Source of the DNA: Rhodococcus sp. KRD162
GTDB taxonomy: Bacteria; Actinomycetota; Actinomycetes; Mycobacteriales; Mycobacteriaceae
Reading direction: 5' to 3'
NCBI RefSeq assembly: GCF_017168335.1
Contig: NZ_JABFAU010000005.1
Coordinates: 450,743-514,742 of the forward strand
DNA length: 64,000 bases
Shown here: positions 16,944-25,469 of the stretch, piece after piece
How the letters are laid out: each line of letters begins with the position of its first letter
Position numbering within the stretch: position 1 is the first letter of the stretch
Program-made: the position numbers and the translations under genes
The notes under the pieces: generated by a model
What the model was told of the DNA's origin: nothing
Database searches by the model: none
The model's input: only the letters and a program-made list of their open reading frames with translations

Positions 16944-17581
16944 AGCTGTTCCTGTCCTCGTATCGATTCGGCGGCCACGCAGACGCGTTCGTCGCACTGA
17001 CCGGACGGCCCGCCGAACTCGCCGTCATCGCGAATGCATCCGACGCGTGGCCTGCCGCCGCTCGCGCATCCTCGCTTCGCAGCGAGTTCGGCCCGCTGCG
17101 CGACCTCGGCTATCGCCCAGCGGAATTGGACCTACGCGAGTACGCGGGCAAGCCCGTCGAATTCGAGCGCGCCCTCGAAGGATTCGGCGCGGTGTGGGTT
17201 CGCGGAGGCAACACCTTCGTCCTGCGCGCCCAGCTCGCCCGCTCCGGGGCAGACGAAATACTCAGTGAGCGGGTGCGCAACGGGTCCATCGTCTACGGCG
17301 GGTACAGCGCCGGAGCGTGCGTGGCGGCCCCGTCGTTGATCGGCGTCGAGGACGCGGACGATCCCGGCGAGGTTCGGACCGCCACGGGGACGGACGCGGT
17401 GTGGACCGGGTTGGGCCTGGTGGACTTCTCGATCGTGCCGCACCTCGATTCGGTGCTGGACGAGCACTCGTCGAGCCGGGCAACCTTGCGACGCCTCAGG
17501 GCCGACAAGATCGCCTGCCACGGTTTGACCGACGAGCAGGCGATCGTCATCGACGAGATGGGGATGCGGGTGCTCGATTGA
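16940..17581 (+). CDS. Peptidase E-like (family S51) protein
   Basis: 213 residues from a GTG overlapping the HIT stop. The S51/class I amidotransferase-like fold is shown by VWVRGGNTFVLRAQLAR and the nucleophile elbow GGYSAGACVAAPSL with its Ser, then GLGLVDFSIVPHLDS with the conserved His. Family members are aspartyl dipeptidases or cyanophycinase relatives; no cyanophycin gene is present. Function beyond the fold is not assignable. Confidence 0.88.
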   Translation: MKLFLSSYRFGGHADAFVALTGRPAELAVIANASDAWPAAARASSLRSEFGPLRDLGYRPAELDLREYAGKPVEFERALEGFGAVWVRGGNTFVLRAQLARSGADEILSERVRNGSIVYGGYSAGACVAAPSLIGVEDADDPGEVRTATGTDAVWTGLGLVDFSIVPHLDSVLDEHSSSRATLRRLRADKIACHGLTDEQAIVIDEMGMRVLD

Positions 17582-17607
17582 ATGTCGAGCGGCCCAGGCG
17601 AGGTCGA

Positions 17608-17919
17608 TCAACCCAAGCGCGCCAGGGGTGCCAGCCGGTCGAGTGAGGACCATGCCAGCGAGCACCGTCGTGCGGTCATTTCGTCCGCATCGAGCACGAG
17701 CATGTCGAACAGACGACGAGGTGCCTCCCGCCACGAATCCGCAATCTGCGACACGGTGACTCGATCGAACAATCCGGACTGCGTCAATGCCTGGACCCAC
17801 TCGTCGAGTTCGCCTCTATGTATCCGCTCGATGGTGTCGTATTCGACTCCGCCACCGAGGAATTCGTACGAGAACATCGCCGCTACGTAGTTCCAGGAGT
17901 CACTTCCGATGTCGATCAT
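17608..17919 (-). CDS. Small protein of unknown function, family member B
   Basis: 103 residues from the ATG at 17919, behind an excellent aaggagg Shine-Dalgarno. It shares a residue pattern with the protein at 11729-12055: FSYEF, a DEWVQALTQSGLF block, VSQIADSWREAP and LDADEMTARR at equivalent spacing. Function is unknown. It is acidic, without a signal peptide or membrane segment. It converges on the peptidase-E-like gene with a 26-base gap and is divergent from the FAD oxidase gene. Confidence 0.75.
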   Translation of the reverse strand: MIDIGSDSWNYVAAMFSYEFLGGGVEYDTIERIHRGELDEWVQALTQSGLFDRVTVSQIADSWREAPRRLFDMLVLDADEMTARRCSLAWSSLDRLAPLARLG

Positions 17920-18150
17920 GGTGCAGCCTCCTTGTCGACTCGTCCGCACGGGGTACGAGGTTCGCTGCGCAGGACGCTAGCGCGGCGAACTACAAGATTG
18001 CGTGTCGACGACGCATCGATCTGGTAACGCCTGGGGCTGAAGTTACTGATGTGACGATCTGTGACCTTTCGCCTCCCCCGCATCCGCCGCGAGTCGTTGC
18101 GTGACAGACTCGAGTGTCGACGGTCACAGTGGCGACGTGAGGAGACCGAG

Positions 18151-19533
18151 ATGTCGGTGACTACCGGTGCAGAAGCACACCTGAGCGAACTCGAGTCTCT
18201 GCTCCCCGCCGGTGCCGTGATCACCGACCCGGACGTCACCGAGGGCTATCGGCGCGACTGGGCCAAGGATCCGAACGCCGGAACTCCTTCGGCAGTGGTG
18301 CGTGCGCACTCCACCGAGGACGTCCAAGCCGTCATGCGCTGGGCCACCGAACACGCGGTGACGGTGGTGCCACGCGGTGCCGGTTCGGGCTTGTCCGGTG
18401 GGGCCACCGCAGTCGACGGCGGGATCGTGCTCACCACGGAACTGATGCGAGAGATCACCGTCGACCCGGTGACCCGCATCGCCGTCGTACAACCCGGCCT
18501 GCTCAATGCCGAGGTCAAGAAAGCCGTGGCCGAACACGGTCTGTGGTACCCACCGGATCCGTCCTCGTTCGAGATGTGTTCCATCGGAGGCAATGCGGCG
18601 ACCAACGCCGGCGGTCTGTGCTGCGTGAAGTACGGCGTCACCACCGACTACGTACTCGGCCTCCAGGTAGTCCTGGCCGACGGCACTGCCGTCCGACTCG
18701 GCGGGCCGCGCCTGAAAGATGTGGCAGGCCTGTCTCTGACGAAACTCTTCGTCGGATCCGAGGGCACCTTGGGAATCATCACCGAGATCACCCTGCGACT
18801 GATTCCGGCGCAACCTCCGGCCAGTACCGTCGTCGCGTCGTTCGCCTCGGTGCACGACGCGACCACTGCCATTCTGGCGATCACCCGAACGCTGCGGCCG
18901 TCCATGCTCGAATTCATGGACCGCGCGTCCATCGGTGCCGTCGAGAACGCCATGAACATGGGGCTCGATCGCGATGCCGCGGCAATGCTGATCGCCCGCT
19001 CCGACTCCCCCGGTGCCGATCGGGGGCGCGAGATCGAGGTCATGGCTGCGGCCTGCACCGAGGCCGGAGCATCGGATGTCTTCACCACCGACGATCCCGA
19101 TGAGGGCGAGGCCTTCGCTGCCGCACGGCGATTCGCGATTCCCGCGGTCGAGCGCCTGGGTAGCCTACTGCTCGAGGACGTGGGTGTTCCGCTGCCCGCA
19201 CTTCCGGCGCTCGTCGACGGAATCGCCGAACTGTCCGCCGAATACGATGTTCTGGTGGCGGTCATCGCCCACGCCGGCGACGGCAACACCCACCCGCTGA
19301 TCGTCTTCGACCCCGAGGACGCCGATATGACCCGTCGCGCCGACATCGCCTTCGGCGCAATCATGGATCTGGCAATTTCGTTGGGCGGCACCATCACCGG
19401 TGAACACGGCGTCGGCCGCCTCAAGAAAGCGTGGCTGCCCGATCAGGTCGGAGAGGACGTCATGGAACTGACCCGTCGGATCAAGACCGCACTCGATCCG
19501 GCGGGCATCCTCAACCCAGGCGCGGTGCTGTGA
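18151..19533 (+). CDS. FAD-linked oxidase, glycolate/D-lactate oxidase (GlcD) type
   Basis: 460 residues. The FAD-binding PCMH domain has VPRGAGSGLSGGATAVDGG near residues 76-94 and CSIGGNAATNAGG near residue 147. The C-terminal FAD-oxidase domain has AHAGDGNTHPLIVFD and the closing GEHGVGRLKKAWLP. It oxidises a 2-hydroxyacid such as glycolate or D-lactate; an iron-sulfur partner subunit is not present nearby. ATG at 18151 behind gaggaga. Its stop codon abuts the stop of the converging aminotransferase gene. Confidence 0.9.
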   Translation: MSVTTGAEAHLSELESLLPAGAVITDPDVTEGYRRDWAKDPNAGTPSAVVRAHSTEDVQAVMRWATEHAVTVVPRGAGSGLSGGATAVDGGIVLTTELMREITVDPVTRIAVVQPGLLNAEVKKAVAEHGLWYPPDPSSFEMCSIGGNAATNAGGLCCVKYGVTTDYVLGLQVVLADGTAVRLGGPRLKDVAGLSLTKLFVGSEGTLGIITEITLRLIPAQPPASTVVASFASVHDATTAILAITRTLRPSMLEFMDRASIGAVENAMNMGLDRDAAAMLIARSDSPGADRGREIEVMAAACTEAGASDVFTTDDPDEGEAFAAARRFAIPAVERLGSLLLEDVGVPLPALPALVDGIAELSAEYDVLVAVIAHAGDGNTHPLIVFDPEDADMTRRADIAFGAIMDLAISLGGTITGEHGVGRLKKAWLPDQVGEDVMELTRRIKTALDPAGILNPGAVL

Positions 19534-20844
19534 TCACCCGTCGACGGTGAACCCGTCCGCCACCGTCAACACCTCGTCGAGGATCTCCAGTCCCTGACGA
19601 ATCTCGTCCTCGGACGTCGTCAACGGCGGAGCGATCTGAAGGCGGTTGCCTGCAACGAACGGCCACAGACCCCGGGACTTCGCCGCCGCGGTCACCTCAC
19701 CCATCGCCGCCGCGTCCGTGCCCGACGCAGCGAAAGCCACCAGAGGTTCCTTCGTCTCACCGTCCTTGACCAGTTCGACGGCCCAGAAGAATCCCTTGCC
19801 GCGCACCTCACCGACGCTCGGATGCGATTCGGCCAGCTTCGACAGTCCCGCACCCAGTACGTCCTCGCCGACGTGCCGCACGTGCGGAAGGATCTGGTCG
19901 CGCTCGAACACCCCGATGGACGCCACACCGGCCGCGCACCCGAGCACGTGCCCGGAGTAGGTCAACCCGCCGGGGTAGGCCTTGTGGTCGAACTGCGAGG
20001 CGATCTTCTCCGAGATGACCACCCCACCGAGTGGGACGTACCCGGAGTTGACGCCCTTGGCGAACGTGATCAGATCCGGGGTCACATCCCAGGCCTGGCA
20101 CGCGAACCATTCGCCGATGCGCCCGAAACCGACCATCACTTCGTCGGCGATGTAGACGATCCCGTACTTGTCGCACAGCGCACGAACCCCGGCCAGGTAG
20201 CCGGGCGGTGGGACCAGCACACCGTTGGTGCCGATGACCGATTCGAGGATCAGTCCGGCAATGTTCTGCGCACCCTCGAGCACGATGACTTGCTCGAGAT
20301 GCGACAGGGCTGCCGCCGTCTCTTCCTCGGGAGTCGTTGCGCCCCAAGGTGACCGGTACGGATACGGCCCGAAGAAGCGGACGACGTCGACATTGGTCGG
20401 TTCGGTGCCCCAACGCCTCGGCTCGCCGGTGAGACCGATCGCAACGCCGGTGCCGCCGTGATAGGAGCGGTACGCGGCCAGCATTTTCGTCCGTCCGGTG
20501 TGCTGGCGCGCCAGCCTCACCGCATGTTCGACGGCCTCGGCACCACCGGTGGTGAAGAACACTCGGTCGAGATCACCCGGTGCCCGCTCGGCGATCAGCG
20601 CGGCGAGTTCACTGCGCTTGTTGTTGGCCACCGTCGGAGAAATGGTCGTCAGGACTCGGGCCTGTTCGACGATGGCGGAAACGATATCGGGGTGTTGGTG
20701 CCCGAGATTGACGTTGACCAATTGTGACGAGAAGTCCAGGTATCGGTTGCCCTTGTCGTCCCAGAACGACGATCCCTCTGCGCCCTCGACGGTGATCGGG
20801 TTCAGTTCGGCCTGCGCTGCCCAGGAGTAGAACACGTGATCCAT
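19534..20844 (-). CDS. Class III aminotransferase, probably beta-alanine transaminase
   Basis: 436 residues, PLP-dependent fold type I. The Schiff-base lysine is Lys263 in LITFAKGVNSGYVPLGG; other signatures are FFTTGGAEAVEHAVRLAR and IADEVMVGFGRIGEWFA. The nearest known relatives are omega-amino acid:pyruvate and aspartate-family transaminases. As the last gene of the pyrimidine operon it probably converts beta-alanine, the beta-ureidopropionase product, to malonate semialdehyde. Its ATG follows the TAG of the binding-protein gene with no gap. Confidence 0.88.
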   Translation of the reverse strand: MDHVFYSWAAQAELNPITVEGAEGSSFWDDKGNRYLDFSSQLVNVNLGHQHPDIVSAIVEQARVLTTISPTVANNKRSELAALIAERAPGDLDRVFFTTGGAEAVEHAVRLARQHTGRTKMLAAYRSYHGGTGVAIGLTGEPRRWGTEPTNVDVVRFFGPYPYRSPWGATTPEEETAAALSHLEQVIVLEGAQNIAGLILESVIGTNGVLVPPPGYLAGVRALCDKYGIVYIADEVMVGFGRIGEWFACQAWDVTPDLITFAKGVNSGYVPLGGVVISEKIASQFDHKAYPGGLTYSGHVLGCAAGVASIGVFERDQILPHVRHVGEDVLGAGLSKLAESHPSVGEVRGKGFFWAVELVKDGETKEPLVAFAASGTDAAAMGEVTAAAKSRGLWPFVAGNRLQIAPPLTTSEDEIRQGLEILDEVLTVADGFTVDG

Positions 20845-21975
20845 CTACTTGCCGCCTTCCTCCAGTGTGACCTCTATCGGAGCGTACGACTGCCCGGTGA
20901 CGTCGACACCGTCGGCCTTCAGCATCTCCAGGGCCTGGCTCACGTACTCGTTGGTGTAAGCCTGTGCATCGGGGTCGGCGGTCAGCACGGTCGTGCCCTC
21001 GGCGTTCTCGGTGGATCGTGCGATGTCCACAGTCTGCTGCCAGGCTGCCTCGTCGATCATGCCGATGCCCTCCGCGGACGGCCAGATCAGTTTGTTGACC
21101 TCGTTGACCTGCCAGAGCTGATGACTCGCACCGAGGGTCGATCCCGCGGCGACGGTGATGTCGCGGCACTTCTCGACGTTGTCGCGGCAGAAGATCCAGC
21201 CCTTCAACGATGCCGCCAGGAATTTGACGGTCTGCTCCTGGTACGCCTCGTCGGCGAGCTTGTCGGTATTGGCCCAGATCGCGTCCTGCAGCATCGCGAC
21301 GCCGTCGTCGTTCCAGTTCAGCGTCGCGAAGTCCTCCGCCGTGTACAGCGCACCTGTTTCAGGATTCACGGTTTCGAGCAGTTGCGCGTACTCGTTGTAC
21401 GACATCGCCTGAGCGGCCGCGATATCCCCGGACAGCAGCCCGTTCATGTCGAACTGCTGCTGCACCAGCGTGACGTCCGCAGGACTCACTCCGGCCTTGG
21501 TCATTCCGGCGAACAACTCGAATTCGTTTCCGTAGCCCCAGTTCCCGACGGTCTTGCCGCGAAGATCGGCCGGTGAGGCGATGTTCTGGTCCTTGAACGA
21601 GACCTGCAATGTGCCGGATTTCTGATAGATCTGGGCCACATCGGTGATACCTGCTCCGGCCTCACGGGAGGCGAGCGCTTTCGGTACCCATGCGATCGCG
21701 TAATCGGCCTGCCCTTGGGCGAGCACGGTTTGCGGAACGATATCGGTTCCACCGTCGAGGATGTCCACGTCCAGCCCCTGCTCTGCGTAGAAGCCCTGGT
21801 CGACGGCGGCGAGATAGCCCGCGAACTGGCCCTGTTTGAACCACTGCAGCTGCAGCTTGATCGTGTTGTCCCCGTCGGCAGGGCTGTCTGTGGTGGTGGT
21901 GCTGCAGGCCGAGGCGACCACGGCCAGAGCCATGACGAGGGCGAGAAGGGGGCGGGGGGTTCGAGTGATCTTCAT
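20845..21975 (-). CDS. ABC transporter substrate-binding lipoprotein, NMT1/THI5-like
   Basis: 376 residues. A basic N-terminus and hydrophobic stretch end in a lipobox (VVASAC), so it is a surface lipoprotein. The mature part begins IKLQLQWFKQGQFAGYLAA, the THI5/NMT1 fold that binds pyrimidine-like or riboflavin-like ligands. I chose the ATG at 21975, which overlaps the permease stop as ATGA and sits eight bases from aggag; the ATG two codons upstream is too close to that site. The operon suggests a pyrimidine or breakdown intermediate as ligand. Confidence 0.88.
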   Translation of the reverse strand: MKITRTPRPLLALVMALAVVASACSTTTTDSPADGDNTIKLQLQWFKQGQFAGYLAAVDQGFYAEQGLDVDILDGGTDIVPQTVLAQGQADYAIAWVPKALASREAGAGITDVAQIYQKSGTLQVSFKDQNIASPADLRGKTVGNWGYGNEFELFAGMTKAGVSPADVTLVQQQFDMNGLLSGDIAAAQAMSYNEYAQLLETVNPETGALYTAEDFATLNWNDDGVAMLQDAIWANTDKLADEAYQEQTVKFLAASLKGWIFCRDNVEKCRDITVAAGSTLGASHQLWQVNEVNKLIWPSAEGIGMIDEAAWQQTVDIARSTENAEGTTVLTADPDAQAYTNEYVSQALEMLKADGVDVTGQSYAPIEVTLEEGGK

Positions 21976-22730
21976 ATCCATCTCTCCTGAGGACGACGCC
22001 GGGACACGAGCTTCTCGAGCAACAGAACAACCACGAAGAAGAGCAAACCGACTGCGATGGCACCCATCACGTATGCCCACGCCCGGGGGTAGGCCGTATT
22101 CGCCGCGGCGGAGGTGATCCGCGACCCCAAACCGTTCTGCAGTCCACCGAAGTACTCGCAGATGATGGCAGCAATGACAGCATTGGGAGCGGCGACCCGC
22201 AACCCGGTGAATATGTGCGGAACGGCCGAGGGCAGGCGAACGATTCGGGTGAACTGCCAACCGCTCACGGCATAGGAGGTCATCAGATCGTGATGGACAG
22301 CCGAGACCTGACGCAGTCCCTTTGCTGCACTGACGAATACCGGAAAGAACACCACGATCGTCACCACGAGCCGACGCGGTAGATCGGTGGTCGAGGAGAA
22401 CATCGAGTTGAACACCGGCGCAAGTGCGACGATGGGAACGGCTGCGGCGCCCGCTGCCAACGGAGTGAGCAGTTCGTCGACGATCCGCAGTCGTATCGCC
22501 GCCAGTGCTGCGAGGAGACCGAGGACCACCCCTGCAACGAGCCCGATCAGGGCGTTGGTTCCCGTTGCCAGGCTCGCCGATCCGATGTTGCCGAGGTTGG
22601 CCACGAACTGCTCGGCGATCGCGCTGGGCGAGGGCAGCAGAAACGACGGAACCCCCGCGACCACAGTGAGTAGTTGCCACATTCCGAGCATCACGACGCC
22701 GAACACGACCGGAGGCCACCAGAGCTTCAT
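21972..22730 (-). CDS. ABC transporter permease (second of two)
   Basis: 252 residues with about six membrane segments and the binding-protein-dependent permease fold. The EAA-like loop is MTSYAVSGWQFTRIVRLPSA with conserved Gly. It overlaps genes on both sides by four bases. It pairs with the permease at 23503-24438, so the importer has two different membrane subunits, which is less common for this family than a homodimer. Confidence 0.9.
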   Translation of the reverse strand: MKLWWPPVVFGVVMLGMWQLLTVVAGVPSFLLPSPSAIAEQFVANLGNIGSASLATGTNALIGLVAGVVLGLLAALAAIRLRIVDELLTPLAAGAAAVPIVALAPVFNSMFSSTTDLPRRLVVTIVVFFPVFVSAAKGLRQVSAVHHDLMTSYAVSGWQFTRIVRLPSAVPHIFTGLRVAAPNAVIAAIICEYFGGLQNGLGSRITSAAANTAYPRAWAYVMGAIAVGLLFFVVVLLLEKLVSRRRPQERWI

Positions 22731-23506
22731 CGAATATCCGCACCACGAATTGCACGTCCGTGCAGCGCATCCCGAACAGCGGTGATCGCCGTGAAGAATT
22801 CCGCCGATTCGCGCGGATCCCCGCCGGTGCCGAACGCGTCGATTCCGAGGGTGTCGACGATCCGCCCCGGCCGAGAAGACATCACGACCACTCGATCGGA
22901 CAGGTACACCGCTTCGGGGATGGAATGAGTCACGAATACCACTGTGGCACCGGACTCCTCGGCTATACGCAGCAGATCGTTCTGCATCTTCTCCCGCGTC
23001 ATCTCGTCGAGAGCTCCGAACGGTTCGTCCATCAGCAACAATCCCGGCGTTCTGGCCAGAGCGCGCGCGATCGCAACGCGTTGCTGCATACCGCCGGACA
23101 ACTGGGCGGGAAAGTGCTCTGCGAACTCGCTCAATCCGACCAGATCGAGTAGCTCACGAACTCTGTCCGCACGTTCACGCTTGGGTACCTTGTGCAGCTC
23201 GAGCGGCAAGGCGACGTTCGATTGGACTGTGCGCCAATCCAGTAGCCCTGCTTGCTGGAACGCGATGCCGTATCTCTGTTCGATGCGAGCCTGGCGAGCA
23301 GTGCGTCCGAATACCGACACCGCACCCGAAGAAGGCTGCTCGAGATCGGCAACAATGCGAAGCAACGTCGACTTGCCGCAACCGGACGGCCCGATCAGCG
23401 AGACGAATTCACCGGCCTCGACCGTGAGCGACACGTTCTGCAGAGCGTGCACTCCGCCGCCGAAGACCTTGCCGACGTCCTCCACGAGTACTGCGCGCTC
23501 GGTCAT
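22727..23506 (-). CDS. ABC transporter ATP-binding protein
   Basis: 259 residues. Walker A GPSGCGKSTLLRIV near residue 40, Q-loop FQQAGLLDWRTV, signature LSGGMQQRVAIARAL, Walker B LLLMDEPFGALDEMTRE and switch His in VTHSIPEA. This is the nitrate/taurine/THI5-type subfamily. The start is the ATG at 23506, overlapping the upstream permease stop; the long upstream extension of the frame lies within the permease gene and is not real. Confidence 0.93.
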   Translation of the reverse strand: MTERAVLVEDVGKVFGGGVHALQNVSLTVEAGEFVSLIGPSGCGKSTLLRIVADLEQPSSGAVSVFGRTARQARIEQRYGIAFQQAGLLDWRTVQSNVALPLELHKVPKRERADRVRELLDLVGLSEFAEHFPAQLSGGMQQRVAIARALARTPGLLLMDEPFGALDEMTREKMQNDLLRIAEESGATVVFVTHSIPEAVYLSDRVVVMSSRPGRIVDTLGIDAFGTGGDPRESAEFFTAITAVRDALHGRAIRGADIR

Positions 23507-24438
23507 GTCTGCGCCTTTCGATCGGGTGACCGGACTGCGTACCGCCCCAGAGCAATTTCGAGGAGCGACACCAATCCCGCCACCACGAGACCGAGCACCG
23601 CCGCCCCGAGAACAGCCGCGTACAGGCGTGCTGCATCCCCGGTCGCCTGCTGAGAGAACACGATGATCGTTCGGCCGATACCACCGGTTGTTCCAGTGGA
23701 GATCTCCGCGACCACGGCACCGATCACGGCAGCAGCGGCAGCCAGGCGCAACGCGGGGATCAGGTGCGGCACCGAGGCCGGTAGACGCAGCCGAACCAGC
23801 GTGGTCCACCAGCCGGACGCGTAGCTGTGCATCAGATCGAGTGCTGCCTGGCTGGGCGCACGCAGGCCACGCAACATCCCCACTGCCACCGGAAAGAAGG
23901 CGAGATACGAGGCGATGACGGTGATGCTCATCCATGGCTGCCACGCATATCCGCCGATGGCGATTTTTCCACCCCACCCCGCGACGAGGGGTGCCAACGC
24001 GATCAAGGGAACCGTCTGGGAGACGATCACGTAGGGCAACAGCGATCGCTCGACCCACACGAATCGTTGCATCGCCGTTGCCAGAACCAACCCGACCACC
24101 GCGCCCAGCGCGAATCCGAGTACCGCCAGACCGAAGGTGAACAGCCCGCTGGAGATGATCGCGGCACCGACACTGCGTGCGCCTGCGACGTTCACCTCGG
24201 GCTCGGTCAGCGCCGCCAGCACCGACCACACGTGCGGCAACGCGCCGTCGTCGGTGCGCGGCAGTACCCTCACTCCGGCGATACTCACCCCGTTCTCGGG
24301 GACGAGCACTTTCACCAATTCCCAGAACGTCAGCAGCAGCCCGACTGCCACCACCGCCATCAACGGACGCCGCAGTCCTCGATTCGCCTGTGCTGGAGTG
24401 GGTGACGTCGCCGGGGCCTGGTCGAGAACACTCGTCAC
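23503..24438 (-). CDS. ABC transporter permease (first of two)
   Basis: 311 residues, about seven hydrophobic segments after a 25-residue polar N-terminus. The coupling loop is MHSYASGWWTTLVRLRLPAS. It overlaps the LLM oxidoreductase stop and the ATPase start by four bases each. Confidence 0.9.
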   Translation of the reverse strand: MTSVLDQAPATSPTPAQANRGLRRPLMAVVAVGLLLTFWELVKVLVPENGVSIAGVRVLPRTDDGALPHVWSVLAALTEPEVNVAGARSVGAAIISSGLFTFGLAVLGFALGAVVGLVLATAMQRFVWVERSLLPYVIVSQTVPLIALAPLVAGWGGKIAIGGYAWQPWMSITVIASYLAFFPVAVGMLRGLRAPSQAALDLMHSYASGWWTTLVRLRLPASVPHLIPALRLAAAAAVIGAVVAEISTGTTGGIGRTIIVFSQQATGDAARLYAAVLGAAVLGLVVAGLVSLLEIALGRYAVRSPDRKAQT

Positions 24439-25466
24439 GAGGTTGCCGTCACGGACTTACGGATCTGCGGAATGATGCTCTCGCCGTACGCTTCCAGAGT
24501 CGCCGATTTCGCGTCGTGCTGAAGGTAGACCGAGAACTGATCGACGCCGAGCGCCTCGAGGTCTGTCAACCTGGCGATGTGATCGGCTGGGGTTCCGAGT
24601 AGGCAGAATCTGTCGATCACCTCGTTCGGAACGAATTCGGCATGCGAGTTTCCTGCCCGTCCGTGTTCGTTGTAGTCGTAGCCGGTGCGCGCCGCGATGT
24701 AGTCGGTGAGGGCCGCGGGCACACCGCCGCCGTCCCCGCCGTATCGCGCGACGATATCGGCAACATGGTTGCCGACCATCCCACCGAACCAACGACACTG
24801 GTCACGTGCGTGCTCCAACCCGGCCTCGGTGCCATCGGTGACGTAGGCGGGAGCTGCAACGCAGATCGAGATCGAATCCGGGTCGCGACCGGCCTGCTCG
24901 GCCGCGGCGCGGACCCTTCCGATGGTCCATGCCGCGATATCGGGATCGGCCAGTTGCAGAATGAACCCGTCCGCCACCTGCCCGGTCAGCTCGAGGGCTT
25001 TGGGTCCGTACGCTGCGACCCACACTTCGAGGCGGGACTGCTCCGCCCACGGAAACTGGACCGTCGTCTCACCTACCTCGGCACTGCGCCCGTTGGCCAG
25101 ACTGCGGATCACCTCTATCGAGTTCCGCAGCGCTGCAAGGGTTGTCGGCTTTCCCCCGAGAGCGCGTACCGCCGAATCGCCGCGGCCGATGCCGCAGACG
25201 GTCCTGTTGCCGAACATGTCGTTGAGCGTCGCGAACGTCGATGCCGTCACTGTCCAGTCTCGGGTGGCAGGATTGGTGACCATCGGCCCGACGGTCACCC
25301 GCCTCGTCGCAGCCAGAATTTGGCTGTAGATGACGTACGGTTCCTGCCACAACAGATGCGAATCGAACGTCCACACATGCGAGAACCCATGCGTCTCAGC
25401 CTGTCTGGCCAGATCGACCACACGCGATGCCGGCGGATTGCACTGCAGCACTACCCCGATGTCCAT
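24435..25466 (-). CDS. LLM-class (luciferase-like) flavin or F420-dependent oxidoreductase
   Basis: 343 residues, TIM-barrel luciferase-like family: opening MDIGVVLQCNPPASRVVDLA, then HVWTFDSHLLWQEPYV, TRRVTVGPMVTNPATRDW and GIGRGDSAVRALGGKP. It resembles the actinobacterial family close to methylenetetrahydromethanopterin reductases, so F420 is a likely cofactor. Its place between dihydropyrimidinase and the importer suggests it acts on a pyrimidine or dihydropyrimidine, possibly replacing dihydropyrimidine dehydrogenase, which is not seen here. That role is inference. Confidence 0.82.
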   Translation of the reverse strand: MDIGVVLQCNPPASRVVDLARQAETHGFSHVWTFDSHLLWQEPYVIYSQILAATRRVTVGPMVTNPATRDWTVTASTFATLNDMFGNRTVCGIGRGDSAVRALGGKPTTLAALRNSIEVIRSLANGRSAEVGETTVQFPWAEQSRLEVWVAAYGPKALELTGQVADGFILQLADPDIAAWTIGRVRAAAEQAGRDPDSISICVAAPAYVTDGTEAGLEHARDQCRWFGGMVGNHVADIVARYGGDGGGVPAALTDYIAARTGYDYNEHGRAGNSHAEFVPNEVIDRFCLLGTPADHIARLTDLEALGVDQFSVYLQHDAKSATLEAYGESIIPQIRKSVTATS

Positions 25467-25469
25467 GGC

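Noticed and set aside
20845..24438. The first THI5-like importer as a thiamine transporter
   Set aside because: It has no TPP riboswitch and is translationally coupled to pyrimidine-degradation genes; the second importer fits thiamine salvage better.
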